Below are positions 27,425 to 36,644 of a stretch of DNA of 64,000 bases, in pieces. How positions within the stretch are numbered: the first letter of the stretch is position 1; the number at the start of each line of letters is the position of its first letter. Origin of the DNA: Lentisphaerota bacterium (lineage in GTDB: Bacteria; Verrucomicrobiota; Lentisphaeria; Oligosphaerales; JABHEG01); contig JABHEG010000137.1 of the NCBI GenBank assembly GCA_018676675.1, forward strand, positions 22,227 through 86,226, read 5' to 3'. Made by a program: the position numbers and the translations under genes. The notes beneath the pieces were generated by a model. That model saw only the letters and a list, made by a program, of their open reading frames with translations. It made no database searches and was not told the DNA's origin.

Positions 27425-29980
27425 CTACTCCCCAAGCACGTCAATCAGGAAGCGGTGAGGAAAACGAAGCCCGAAATTGAGTTTTCGGGCCAGCTCGAAG
27501 CAGGGCTCTCTAAACTCGGGATAGACAGCACCAAGGGCAGCCATGATGACTGCCTTGTCCTCGATGTCCATGGCGAGAGCAGCTACCGGCCGGAAATCGG
27601 CGAGGGGCTTCTTGCCGGTGATATATGCTGCGGCCTCCTGTTCCGCGGCTCCTGCGCTCTGCAGCAACTCCGCCGCCCGTATGAGAGCAGCCGAGGCCTC
27701 CTGATCGGCTCCGCGAGCAGGCGCTGCCAGGTAGAGCAGAAGATACTGAATCCCCGTTGGCTGCTTGGCCGCCTCAAGAGCTGCCGCCGCGGCCGCTGTC
27801 TCTCCTTGCGACAGAGCCACTTGGAAGCGAATGGTGGGCTCATCGTCATCTGCCATCAGCCTGGCAAACTCGGCGATGTCCCCACGCAGGTAAGCGTGGT
27901 GGGCCCGAAGATAGCACTGCAGTTCCTGGCGCCCTTCCGAGCCAACGAACTCCGCGGCTTTCTGATCGAGCTCGGTCAACGCCTTCTGAGCCTCATCCCG
28001 ATGTCCGGCCTTGCAGTGCACAGCCACTTTGTCGATGTACAGACTGATGTCCATGGGAGACTCCCGGAGCTGTCTATCGATCCAATTTTCGGCCTCGCCG
28101 AGTCGCCCGGTGGCGAGCATCGTTTTGAATCGGTTCGCCGCGAACAGCTCTGCCCTGGGATCCAGCTCAACAGCGGCCTGTGAGTGCTGATACGCCAAGG
28201 CAAACTCGCCGAGTCCAAGATAGTGGAACGACAGAGCGTGGTGACCATAGGGAGTCGGGGTGCTTCCCTGGGTTGCCAGAGCGAAGAGACGGAAGGCCTC
28301 TTCCGGCGAGTCCACCACGCGCCCGAGGAGATAAGCCATTGGCCCCGAGTCTGGTTCGCGCTCGAACCGCCGTCGGTATTCCGCAGTCAGGTCGTGTTCA
28401 GGCGTGTGTCTCTCACGCGAAGCCTGGTAGTACCGGTGCCACTCGATCCGCACAGGTTCAGCGTCAAGCCCCGCCTGTAGCAATTCCAGGTAGGCCTCCG
28501 AAGCCATGATCCCCCCCAACAGTCGCAGGCAGGCCGTGTTGGCTGGCTCCAGGGCGAGCACGCGCTTCCCGACCTGAACAGCTCGTTCCTTACCTTGAGC
28601 CCGGAGGAGAGCTCCGAGGGCCTGCAGTGTGCCCGATTGCCCTTTCCCCAACAGCCCAATTCGGTAACGCGTTGTACTACTGCCCTCCGAAATCGTCACT
28701 TGCTCAGGGAAGGGCTCGAATACGAGGTGAAGCCCCTTGAAGATGTAGGAAAGCTCGCCCATATGCAGGGCATCCTCTGGAGGCTTGGCTCGGGCAGGAT
28801 CGTCTGAGTAGGTGGCCGCCTCCCACAGAATCCCCGCGACGCCGTCAGGATTGATCAGAAAGGTGCGATTCAGAAAGGGGCGGATCAGGAAGGGGGTGGA
28901 CACCGTCACGTCGAATGGCTCCAAAGACAGGTCCTCACTGACCGGCTCGACCCTGACCGTTCCCTCGTGAACGCGCCGGCTCACCGGAACGCCCGGGCGC
29001 AGAGCCAACTCCTCCCCCGCCACGAGGACGCGGTAGGGGCTGGAAAGCCCGCTGACGACGTGGATCTCACGACTCCGTCCCTTGGCCAGGGAAAACGCCC
29101 CGTAGACCAGGAGAGCCAGTCCCAGCAGGACAGGACCGGCGAGGCGGGCCAGGACGGAAACGCGATCGCCTTGCGACGAACCGCCCCCAAGAGGCGACAC
29201 AGCGCCACCCATGATGGGCTTGTGGGTGCCCAGGTTCTTCTTTGACAGTTTCTGAAGCTTAGAAAACTGCTTGTCCTTCTCAAGAGCTGGAACCAAGGCC
29301 AGACACTGCGCGAAAACCGCGGAAGCTCTGTCGTGCTCTCCTGTCGCCTGGTAGCCCTGCGCGAGCATCACCAATGCCCCGACGCTGTCCGTCAGCCTCT
29401 CATCGATGACGTGCTGCAGGAAAGGCGCTGCCTCAGCCGGGCGCAACTGCTCAACCAGAACGCCGGCCAGCAACTCCCGTCCATCTGGGTCGTCCTCAAC
29501 CGCCAAACAACGGCGCAGGAGGTGCTCAGCCTTTTCACTCTCGCCGAAACCAACGCATGTTCCGGCGGTCACCCGGAGAGTCTCAACATCATCGCCGGCA
29601 CAGGTGACAACTGTCGGGGCGACTTTCAAGAACGTCTCTTTGTCCTGGTAAGCGGCACAAACAGAAACCACATCGCAGGCTTTGGCCAGGTCCGTCGGAT
29701 CCTCGCGAAACGCTGCCACCGCTTCCGCGATTGCGGTTGCCTTGAGCTCGCCCCATTCCTTAAGGGAAAGGCTCCGATGTCGTCGACAGCGGGAGCATTC
29801 GGCCAACACCCGCTTCTTGCCCAACGCGACCAGCGGGATCATGAAAAGCACGGCGTAAAGCGTGGTGTCAAACGAGGACAGCCGCCCCTCTTGCCCGCAA
29901 TGCTCGCACGTGCCGTAGCTCTCGTGCAGGTTTCGACGACCGTAGTACCACGTCCCGATACCATTGATAACGTGAGGCAT
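27425..29980 (-). CDS. Zinc-ribbon/TM/TPR repeat protein
   Basis: MPHVINGIGTWYYGRRNLHESYGTCEHCGQEGRLSSFDTTLYAVLFMIPLVALGKKRVLAECSRCRRHR followed by TPR-like repeats and one TM segment. Confidence 0.8.
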   Translation of the reverse strand: MPHVINGIGTWYYGRRNLHESYGTCEHCGQEGRLSSFDTTLYAVLFMIPLVALGKKRVLAECSRCRRHRSLSLKEWGELKATAIAEAVAAFREDPTDLAKACDVVSVCAAYQDKETFLKVAPTVVTCAGDDVETLRVTAGTCVGFGESEKAEHLLRRCLAVEDDPDGRELLAGVLVEQLRPAEAAPFLQHVIDERLTDSVGALVMLAQGYQATGEHDRASAVFAQCLALVPALEKDKQFSKLQKLSKKNLGTHKPIMGGAVSPLGGGSSQGDRVSVLARLAGPVLLGLALLVYGAFSLAKGRSREIHVVSGLSSPYRVLVAGEELALRPGVPVSRRVHEGTVRVEPVSEDLSLEPFDVTVSTPFLIRPFLNRTFLINPDGVAGILWEAATYSDDPARAKPPEDALHMGELSYIFKGLHLVFEPFPEQVTISEGSSTTRYRIGLLGKGQSGTLQALGALLRAQGKERAVQVGKRVLALEPANTACLRLLGGIMASEAYLELLQAGLDAEPVRIEWHRYYQASRERHTPEHDLTAEYRRRFEREPDSGPMAYLLGRVVDSPEEAFRLFALATQGSTPTPYGHHALSFHYLGLGEFALAYQHSQAAVELDPRAELFAANRFKTMLATGRLGEAENWIDRQLRESPMDISLYIDKVAVHCKAGHRDEAQKALTELDQKAAEFVGSEGRQELQCYLRAHHAYLRGDIAEFARLMADDDEPTIRFQVALSQGETAAAAAALEAAKQPTGIQYLLLYLAAPARGADQEASAALIRAAELLQSAGAAEQEAAAYITGKKPLADFRPVAALAMDIEDKAVIMAALGAVYPEFREPCFELARKLNFGLRFPHRFLIDVLGE

Positions 29981-30359
29981 GCGTCCATTCCCCATTGCTA
30001 TTAGCTGCACTGTGCCGATACCGCGTCCCCCCAAGATAGGGCTGGAACGCTCCTCTGAAAAGTGTCGCCGGGATTCCGTATCCGGCGTAACCGCTCGCTG
30101 GTGTGAAGCGGCTCAACAGAGTCTGGTCCTCCCGGGATTCCCTGAGCCGTCTGCGTCCAGCGGAAGGCAACCGTCCTGCGAGCTGTCTTGAAGGTCTTCC
30201 CCACGTAACCGAGCCGCTGCACCTGCCCCTTGCCTCGTTCGTCTCGAAGCCGTTCCGGGAGTAGATTGGTGCGTTGAGCCAACCGACATCATCAAGACGT
30301 GTGTCCCGATACGGTCCTCACGAGCAAACTGGGCCGAGCACAAACGTAAGACTGACGCA

Positions 30360-33300
30360 ATGAAACCTGCCCCAGACACCGACCTGCCTTCCGCCCTCCC
30401 CTGCTGCTGTCTGCCCCGGATCGGACGCCTGTGTTGGCTTCTGGCCGCCCTCCCGCTCTTGCTCTCCGGAGCCATGCCCACCATCCAGCAGGAAGTGTGG
30501 CCGAACACCGACAAGGCGTTCAGCACGTTTGCCACGAAGATAGACGCACGGACTCCACGGAACCTGCTCGCTCGGCGGAAGGTCCGCCTGTCCGGACTGG
30601 GGAACGCAAGCATGCTGGCGGACGGGATCGCGGGAGAACGTGGGGGGGCCGGACGCGTGGGTGCGGGGGGAAAGCCGACTGTAATCGTCTGCTACCTGGG
30701 CCAACCGAAGACGGTCAGAGAAATCGGCGTCTACACGTTCAACATCGACGCGCGAGCCAACCAGGACTACGAGGTCCGCGTGGTCAACAACAGCGCCAAT
30801 CCCGGCAAACAGCCCGTTTTTGAGGGCCCGCCGCTATTGACAACCGGCCCCAAAGTCGTAGGCCCCAACAGCGGCGGCTGCCACACCTGGTTCAGACACG
30901 AAGATAGCGCCCCTCTTGTGGACGGGGAGGTCGATTGGGTCGAGTTCCGTATTTGGCGCACCTACAACGTGAAGGCCGGACATCCCGCCCAATCCGAGAC
31001 CCCCACCAGCTGGACGTCTCTCATTGAGTTCGAAGTCATCGGCAATGACGATGACGTGATCGTCCGGAGTCCGGAAGAGATCGCACGACGCAAAGCGCTG
31101 CAGTCCTTCCCGCGGAACCCGGAATTCACTAATCGAGAGACCTGGCAGGAGACCATGGTGGCCGCCCGGGAAGCCGTGCTCGCCTGGGAAGTAGAACTGG
31201 ACCGTCTGGCCCAGCCTGAGTCGGGCGTCGTGCTGGAGCCGTGGCAGATAGCCGGTCCCTTCGCACCGGGGAGCCCTGGGTTCAAGCAGGCTGCGGATGC
31301 ATGGGACCTCGCCAAGGTCGAGGCCATGTGCAAGGCTCTTCCCTTCAAGCCGTTCGAGGGGGCCGGTGACGGCCGGGAGACCAATCTTGCCAAGAGCGTT
31401 CCGGCAGCTCCGGGGCAGGCAATCATCCTTGTTCGCAAGGCCGTAGCCGAAGCCGAGTTCGACCGCACCTATCCTTTTGAAGTCGGGATGGGAGCGGGTA
31501 TTGGTGAGATCCGCTGCCTGCCCTCACGCCGCCGGCAATGGTTCGACACAAAGACAGGACCTGCCACCCCCAACAGCAAGCTCTTCCAGCTCTCCCTCAA
31601 GCCCAGCCCTCTCGCGATCGTGGCCATTCTGCGGGTCCGCGAAGATGGAACGTGTCCATTTTGGTTCTCCCTGCACGCGCTCAAAGGCCCCAAGACCCCC
31701 GGGACCTTCAGTCGTCGGATCTACCGCAGGCAGAATCTGTACCGACAGCTGCAGGAACGTTTCCCCGATCCCCTGAGCCAGGCCGAGATCGCGTGGGAAA
31801 GAGAGGACAGTATCTGGATGCGCTTCACCCGCCGGGCGATGTCCAGAATCGACTGGCATCTTACAGACTGGCCGACCAGCCGGCCTGACTTCCTCGTAGC
31901 CCAATACAATGCCGCCCGAGCCACTCGCCTGCAGGCGCTTCAGGAGAGCACTGCTTCTGCCCCGGAGGCACTTGTTTCACACCTCAAGCAGGCTGTCGGC
32001 CAGGCAGAGACGCCGCCGGCCCAAACCATCGCGGACGCCCGGAAGGCCTACTATGCGATAGCCGCTCTCCAGGACATGGCCGCAGCGGCCAACCAGATTC
32101 ACAGTGCACGCCTGGCTGTGACCGATCAACAGGCAACCTTTGGTACGGACTACCCAAAAGCAGACGAGAAGCTCGCCCGGATCACGACGTTGGAGAAGCA
32201 GATAGCCGCGCTGCTGGCAGAGAAAGTGCAGCCCGGGACTGAAACAGTCACGCGTCTGCTGGCCCTGAAGTCCGACATCTCGACAGTTGCACGGGACATC
32301 CTGCTGACGAACCCGCTCCTCGGCTTTGAACGTCTCCTGATGATTAAGGGAGGCCCTGGCTTCTCCTCCAACTGGGGAGGCGCCAACCGCCTCGGGAACG
32401 AAGTCGTGAGTCTCTCACCAGTCGCGCCGGATGGGGAGCTGACAACGGTCTACAAGGGCTCTCGAGTCAGCGACATGGACGTCAATTGGGACGCGCGTCG
32501 CATCCTCCTCTCCGATGGCCGCCACCTGCACGAACTCGACACCGAAACAGGCAAGGCGCGGCAGATTTCGACCCAGACCGACCGCCATGTCATGCACTAT
32601 GACGGCTGTTACCTGCCAAATGGCCGCATCGCGTTCGTCTCGACGGCCTGTGAGCAGGCCGTGCCCTGTACGGGCGGTTGGTACGTCGGGAATCTCCACC
32701 TCATGGAAGCCGACGGAACCAACGAACGCCGAATCACCTTCGATCAGGATCACAGCTGGAACCCCTGCGTGCTCAACAGCGGCCGTGTCATTTTCACACG
32801 CTGGGAGTACACAGATACCCCCCATTATTTCACCCGCCTGCTCTTCCATATGAATCCGGACGGGAGTGAGCAGATGGAGTATTACGGCAGCAACTCCTAT
32901 TGGCCCAATGCGCTCTACTGGACCCGCCCTATCCCCGGACACCCGACCAAGGTCGTCGCCATCGTCTCCGGACACCATGGCGTCGGCCGAATGGGCGAAC
33001 TGGCCATCTTCGACCCCGCCCTCGGACGACATGAGGCTCAGGGCGCGATACAAAAGATACCCGGATACGGGAAACCTGTTGACCCAGTCATCAAAGATGG
33101 ACTTGTCAGCGAGTCCTGGCCGCGTTTCGCTACGCCCTGGCCCCTGGCCGAGCCCGAAACTCATCGTGGAGCGGGCAAGTACTTCCTCGTCGCCTGCAAG
33201 ATGACCCCGTACTCATCGTGGGGCGTCTACCTGGCCGACATCTTCGACAACCTGACCCCGCTGCTCATGGGCCCGTATTCGATGCCCGTCCCCTGGCGCC

Positions 33301-35126
33301 CCCGGCCACGCCCACCGATCGTTCCTGACAAGGTAGACCGGGCCCGCACGGATGCGCATGTCGTCATGAGCGATGTCTATGAGGGGGGGGGGATATCCGG
33401 CTTTCCCAAGGGGACAGTCAAGGCATTGCGGATCGGGTCACACCACTACCGTTACGGCGGGAACGGAGACACCCGCGGCTCTTCGTACGAGGGGGGATGG
33501 GATGTGAAACGGATCCTCGGGACGGTTCCGGTCGAGCCTGACGGTTCCGCCTTCTTCAAGGTCCCGGCCAACACCCCGATCTTTGTCCAACCGATTGATG
33601 CTGACGGCAAGGCGTTGCAGACCATGCGGAGCTGGTTCGCTGCGATGCCCGGGGAAACCGTCTCCTGTGTGGGCTGTCACGAGCCACAGAACCAAACAGC
33701 GCCAGTGCATTCGGGGCAGGCATTCCGGCGTGGGGCTTCGGAGATCACCCCGTGGTTCGGTCCGGTTCGGGGGTTCAGCTTCGACCGTGAGGTACAACCC
33801 GTTCTGGATCGCCGTTGTGTCGGTTGCCACAGTGGGGCTCCGCGCAAGGACAAACGTGCCATCCCCGACCTCCGGGCAAAGCGCCTGCACCCGGACTTCA
33901 AAGGGCCGTACAGCCCCGCTTACATGGCCCTTCACGCCTATGTGCGTCGCGCGGGTTACGAGGCCGACTACCATCTCGCGGCCCCGGCCGAATACCACGC
34001 CGACACCAGCCAACTCGTGCAGATGCTCACCAAAGGGCATCACGGGGTGACGTTGACGCCGGAAGAGTGGCGACGGCTGTACACATGGATCGACTACAAC
34101 ATCCCCTACCCTGCAAACTGGCGCGAGAGCCACCGCCCCCCGAAGGACGACCAGATAGAACGACGCGCCAAGTACAAGAAGCTCTACGCGGCCATAGAGG
34201 ACAATGACGAAGCCCCTGTTCCTTTGCCGCCGGTCGCCGCCTTCGAGCCGCCACAGCGGCACGATTCCGCAAGACAAGCCGTCACACTGGAGGGCTGGCC
34301 TCTCAGCCGTGAGGCAGCTGGCGAGCAACAGCGGAAAGCCGCTCTTCCGGATCTGACGCTTGAGCTCGCCCCGGGTGTTGACCTGGAGTTCGTCCCCGTC
34401 CCCAGAGGCGCGTTCCTCATGGGGGACACGGCGGGATTCCCCGACGAGAACCGGCAAGAGCGCGTGGTGCTCGAACGGTCCTTCTACCTGAGCAAGCTCG
34501 AGGTCACCAACAGCCAATTCGGTCTCTTCGATCCCTACCATGACAGCCGGTTTGTCGCTGGCCGTGGCAAGGACCGCTTCACACGTGGCTATCCGGTCAA
34601 CCAGCCGGAACAGCCCGTCGTCCGAGTGACCTACCTACAGGCGAAGGCGTTCTGCGAATGGCTGACGACCAAGACAGGAGCTGTCTGCCGGCTTCCCACC
34701 GAACAGCAATGGGAATACGCCTGCAAGGCGGGATCCAGCACGCTCTGGCCCAACGGCGACGACCCCAAAAACGCCGGGAACCGGGCAAACATCTCCGACG
34801 CATCGCTCACCCGCTGGAACTGGGGTCGCTGCGAGAAAGAGATCAACGATGGGGCCCGTTTCTCCGTACCTGGAGGAAAGTACCCAGCCAATGCATGGGG
34901 GCTGCATGACATGATCGGCAATGTCGCGGAGTGGACAGCCAGTGATTACGCCCCCGGCACAAGCCTGAAAGTGGTGCGCGGAGGGTCCTGGAACGACACC
35001 CTGAGGTACGCCCGCTCATCAAGCCGCTGGCGCTATGCCGCACATCAGCCGGTCTACAATGTCGGCTTCAGGGTTCTCTGCGAAGCGCCCGCGCCGACCG
35101 GCAAAGCTCGGGCCCGGGCCCGCTAA
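30360..35126 (+). CDS. HzsA-like (hydrazine synthase alpha middle domain family) protein with two CxxCH motifs, fused to a C-terminal SUMF1/FGE-like domain
   Basis: TDRHVMHYDGCYLPNGRIAFVSTACEQAVPCTGG...; CVGCHEPQN and CVGCHSGAP heme-c motifs; C-terminal FVPVPRGAFLMGD...LPTEQQWEYACKAG...GNVAEWTASDY...VVRGGSWND...VGFRVLCE. Confidence 0.88.
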   Translation: MKPAPDTDLPSALPCCCLPRIGRLCWLLAALPLLLSGAMPTIQQEVWPNTDKAFSTFATKIDARTPRNLLARRKVRLSGLGNASMLADGIAGERGGAGRVGAGGKPTVIVCYLGQPKTVREIGVYTFNIDARANQDYEVRVVNNSANPGKQPVFEGPPLLTTGPKVVGPNSGGCHTWFRHEDSAPLVDGEVDWVEFRIWRTYNVKAGHPAQSETPTSWTSLIEFEVIGNDDDVIVRSPEEIARRKALQSFPRNPEFTNRETWQETMVAAREAVLAWEVELDRLAQPESGVVLEPWQIAGPFAPGSPGFKQAADAWDLAKVEAMCKALPFKPFEGAGDGRETNLAKSVPAAPGQAIILVRKAVAEAEFDRTYPFEVGMGAGIGEIRCLPSRRRQWFDTKTGPATPNSKLFQLSLKPSPLAIVAILRVREDGTCPFWFSLHALKGPKTPGTFSRRIYRRQNLYRQLQERFPDPLSQAEIAWEREDSIWMRFTRRAMSRIDWHLTDWPTSRPDFLVAQYNAARATRLQALQESTASAPEALVSHLKQAVGQAETPPAQTIADARKAYYAIAALQDMAAAANQIHSARLAVTDQQATFGTDYPKADEKLARITTLEKQIAALLAEKVQPGTETVTRLLALKSDISTVARDILLTNPLLGFERLLMIKGGPGFSSNWGGANRLGNEVVSLSPVAPDGELTTVYKGSRVSDMDVNWDARRILLSDGRHLHELDTETGKARQISTQTDRHVMHYDGCYLPNGRIAFVSTACEQAVPCTGGWYVGNLHLMEADGTNERRITFDQDHSWNPCVLNSGRVIFTRWEYTDTPHYFTRLLFHMNPDGSEQMEYYGSNSYWPNALYWTRPIPGHPTKVVAIVSGHHGVGRMGELAIFDPALGRHEAQGAIQKIPGYGKPVDPVIKDGLVSESWPRFATPWPLAEPETHRGAGKYFLVACKMTPYSSWGVYLADIFDNLTPLLMGPYSMPVPWRPRPRPPIVPDKVDRARTDAHVVMSDVYEGGGISGFPKGTVKALRIGSHHYRYGGNGDTRGSSYEGGWDVKRILGTVPVEPDGSAFFKVPANTPIFVQPIDADGKALQTMRSWFAAMPGETVSCVGCHEPQNQTAPVHSGQAFRRGASEITPWFGPVRGFSFDREVQPVLDRRCVGCHSGAPRKDKRAIPDLRAKRLHPDFKGPYSPAYMALHAYVRRAGYEADYHLAAPAEYHADTSQLVQMLTKGHHGVTLTPEEWRRLYTWIDYNIPYPANWRESHRPPKDDQIERRAKYKKLYAAIEDNDEAPVPLPPVAAFEPPQRHDSARQAVTLEGWPLSREAAGEQQRKAALPDLTLELAPGVDLEFVPVPRGAFLMGDTAGFPDENRQERVVLERSFYLSKLEVTNSQFGLFDPYHDSRFVAGRGKDRFTRGYPVNQPEQPVVRVTYLQAKAFCEWLTTKTGAVCRLPTEQQWEYACKAGSSTLWPNGDDPKNAGNRANISDASLTRWNWGRCEKEINDGARFSVPGGKYPANAWGLHDMIGNVAEWTASDYAPGTSLKVVRGGSWNDTLRYARSSSRWRYAAHQPVYNVGFRVLCEAPAPTGKARARAR

Positions 35127-35205
35127 CAGGTCTACCGGGGACCAGGTCAGCTGTCTCCCCCCGAAGACCGCCTGCTCAGCCCCGCGCACGGAGAGTGAGG
35201 CGTTT

Positions 35206-36630
35206 GTGGAAGCGGAAGTACGACCAACACACCACCTTCAGGCTCTCGCGCCTGAGGGTTCCAGGAGGGTGGCTCCTTTCGAGCCGCGCACTCTCGTGGC
35301 CCTGTTCCTACTGTTGGCTGCGGTCGGGAACACCGCCCCGCCAAGCCGAAACCACGTGGCAAACGACTTCGACGGTCAGTCGGGCCTCTCCCTGCTGGGA
35401 TGGCGTGTCCAGGCAACGCCCGCCCAGAGCGAGTGGTCAATCAAAGACGGTCATCTTGAAATGCTCGGGCACCGCAGCCCCTACAAAGGGGGATCCATCG
35501 CCAAGACCATCCCCCTGTTCGAGCGTGGCGTGCTTGAGTTTGATGCGCAGTTCGCGACTGCCGGACGCACCGACTACCAACATTTCTCACTCGGCTTTCG
35601 GCTCTACGGTCACATGACCGCCTTCAAGAACTACGGGACCCACGCCTGGCTGCAGTACCGTCCCGGGCAGAACACCTGGGCTACGGTGGCAACGGCAGTG
35701 CCGTTCGGGAAATGGGTGCATTTCAAGGTCATTTTTGATTTCCCGGCCAAACGCGTGGAGTACTACTGCGGCGATGGGGAAGACCCCGCCTTTGTCGATC
35801 CGGCTCTGGAACTCGACCTGTCCAAGGCGCCGAACGAGCTGGTGTTCTTCAATTACGGTCTGTGCAACGGGACGATCGCCAATCGCATTGACAACATCAC
35901 CTTACGCGACCAGGAGACCGGCCACGCGCACACCCCAACCCAGCGTGACGGGTTTGTGATCTTCGAGGGAATGACAGCGGATCGCTTTGACACCCGACAC
36001 CTGCTGGCGGAACACGTTGAGGACGACACCGTTGCGGTTTACCGGCTGGTAACACGGGGATCCGCCATCGCACCGCGCAACATCTTCCGCCTCCAGCACG
36101 TGCCGGGCCAGAGACGCCTGGAGGAGGCGCGTCTGATCGTCCTGGCAGATGTACCGGCAACGCCCAATGCGTGTGCCCCGGAGTACCTGTTGAACGATAT
36201 CGCCACCGCAGTGCAGGATGGCGCACATCTGCTCATCCTGGCCGGAATGTTCTCTCTGGGCAAGGGAGGGTACCAGGAAACGCCCCTGGCCAAGCTGTTC
36301 CCGATGGAGCCGCTGACCCCCTGGGATGGGCAGCGCTTCAGTACGCCTGCCCCCATGACAGGCCCATTGATGACCGCAACACCAGCGAAGCATGCCGAAC
36401 CCACCGTTCTCTGGTACCACAACATTCCTCAGCCAAGCCTGGAAGCCGACACGCTCCTGCAGGCACATGGGAAGCCAATGGCGTTGCGTTGGCCGGTTGG
36501 CAAAGGAACGGTCACCGTGTTCCTGGCGATGGCCTGTGGCGACTTCCGGGGAACCAACCAGACACCATTTTGGCAATCACCAGCCTGGCCGGAACTCCTC
36601 CGCGGCCTGGCCGGCCATCCAGCGGACTGA
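35206..36630 (+). CDS. Secreted protein: LamG/concanavalin-like domain plus GATase1-like domain (start uncertain, GTG at 35206 assumed)
   Basis: NDFDGQSGLSLLGWRVQATPAQSEW...; LLILAGMFSLGKGGYQETPLAKLFPME; paralogous to 39244-40683. Confidence 0.65.
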   Translation: MEAEVRPTHHLQALAPEGSRRVAPFEPRTLVALFLLLAAVGNTAPPSRNHVANDFDGQSGLSLLGWRVQATPAQSEWSIKDGHLEMLGHRSPYKGGSIAKTIPLFERGVLEFDAQFATAGRTDYQHFSLGFRLYGHMTAFKNYGTHAWLQYRPGQNTWATVATAVPFGKWVHFKVIFDFPAKRVEYYCGDGEDPAFVDPALELDLSKAPNELVFFNYGLCNGTIANRIDNITLRDQETGHAHTPTQRDGFVIFEGMTADRFDTRHLLAEHVEDDTVAVYRLVTRGSAIAPRNIFRLQHVPGQRRLEEARLIVLADVPATPNACAPEYLLNDIATAVQDGAHLLILAGMFSLGKGGYQETPLAKLFPMEPLTPWDGQRFSTPAPMTGPLMTATPAKHAEPTVLWYHNIPQPSLEADTLLQAHGKPMALRWPVGKGTVTVFLAMACGDFRGTNQTPFWQSPAWPELLRGLAGHPAD

Positions 36631-36644
36631 CATAGGAGATACGG

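Noticed and set aside
30001-30282. Minus-strand ORF LGYVGKTFKTARRTVAFRWTQTAQGI in the 30.0-30.36 kb gap
   Set aside because: Some protein-like character but no family I recognise and no supporting start site; insufficient evidence for a gene or pseudogene.
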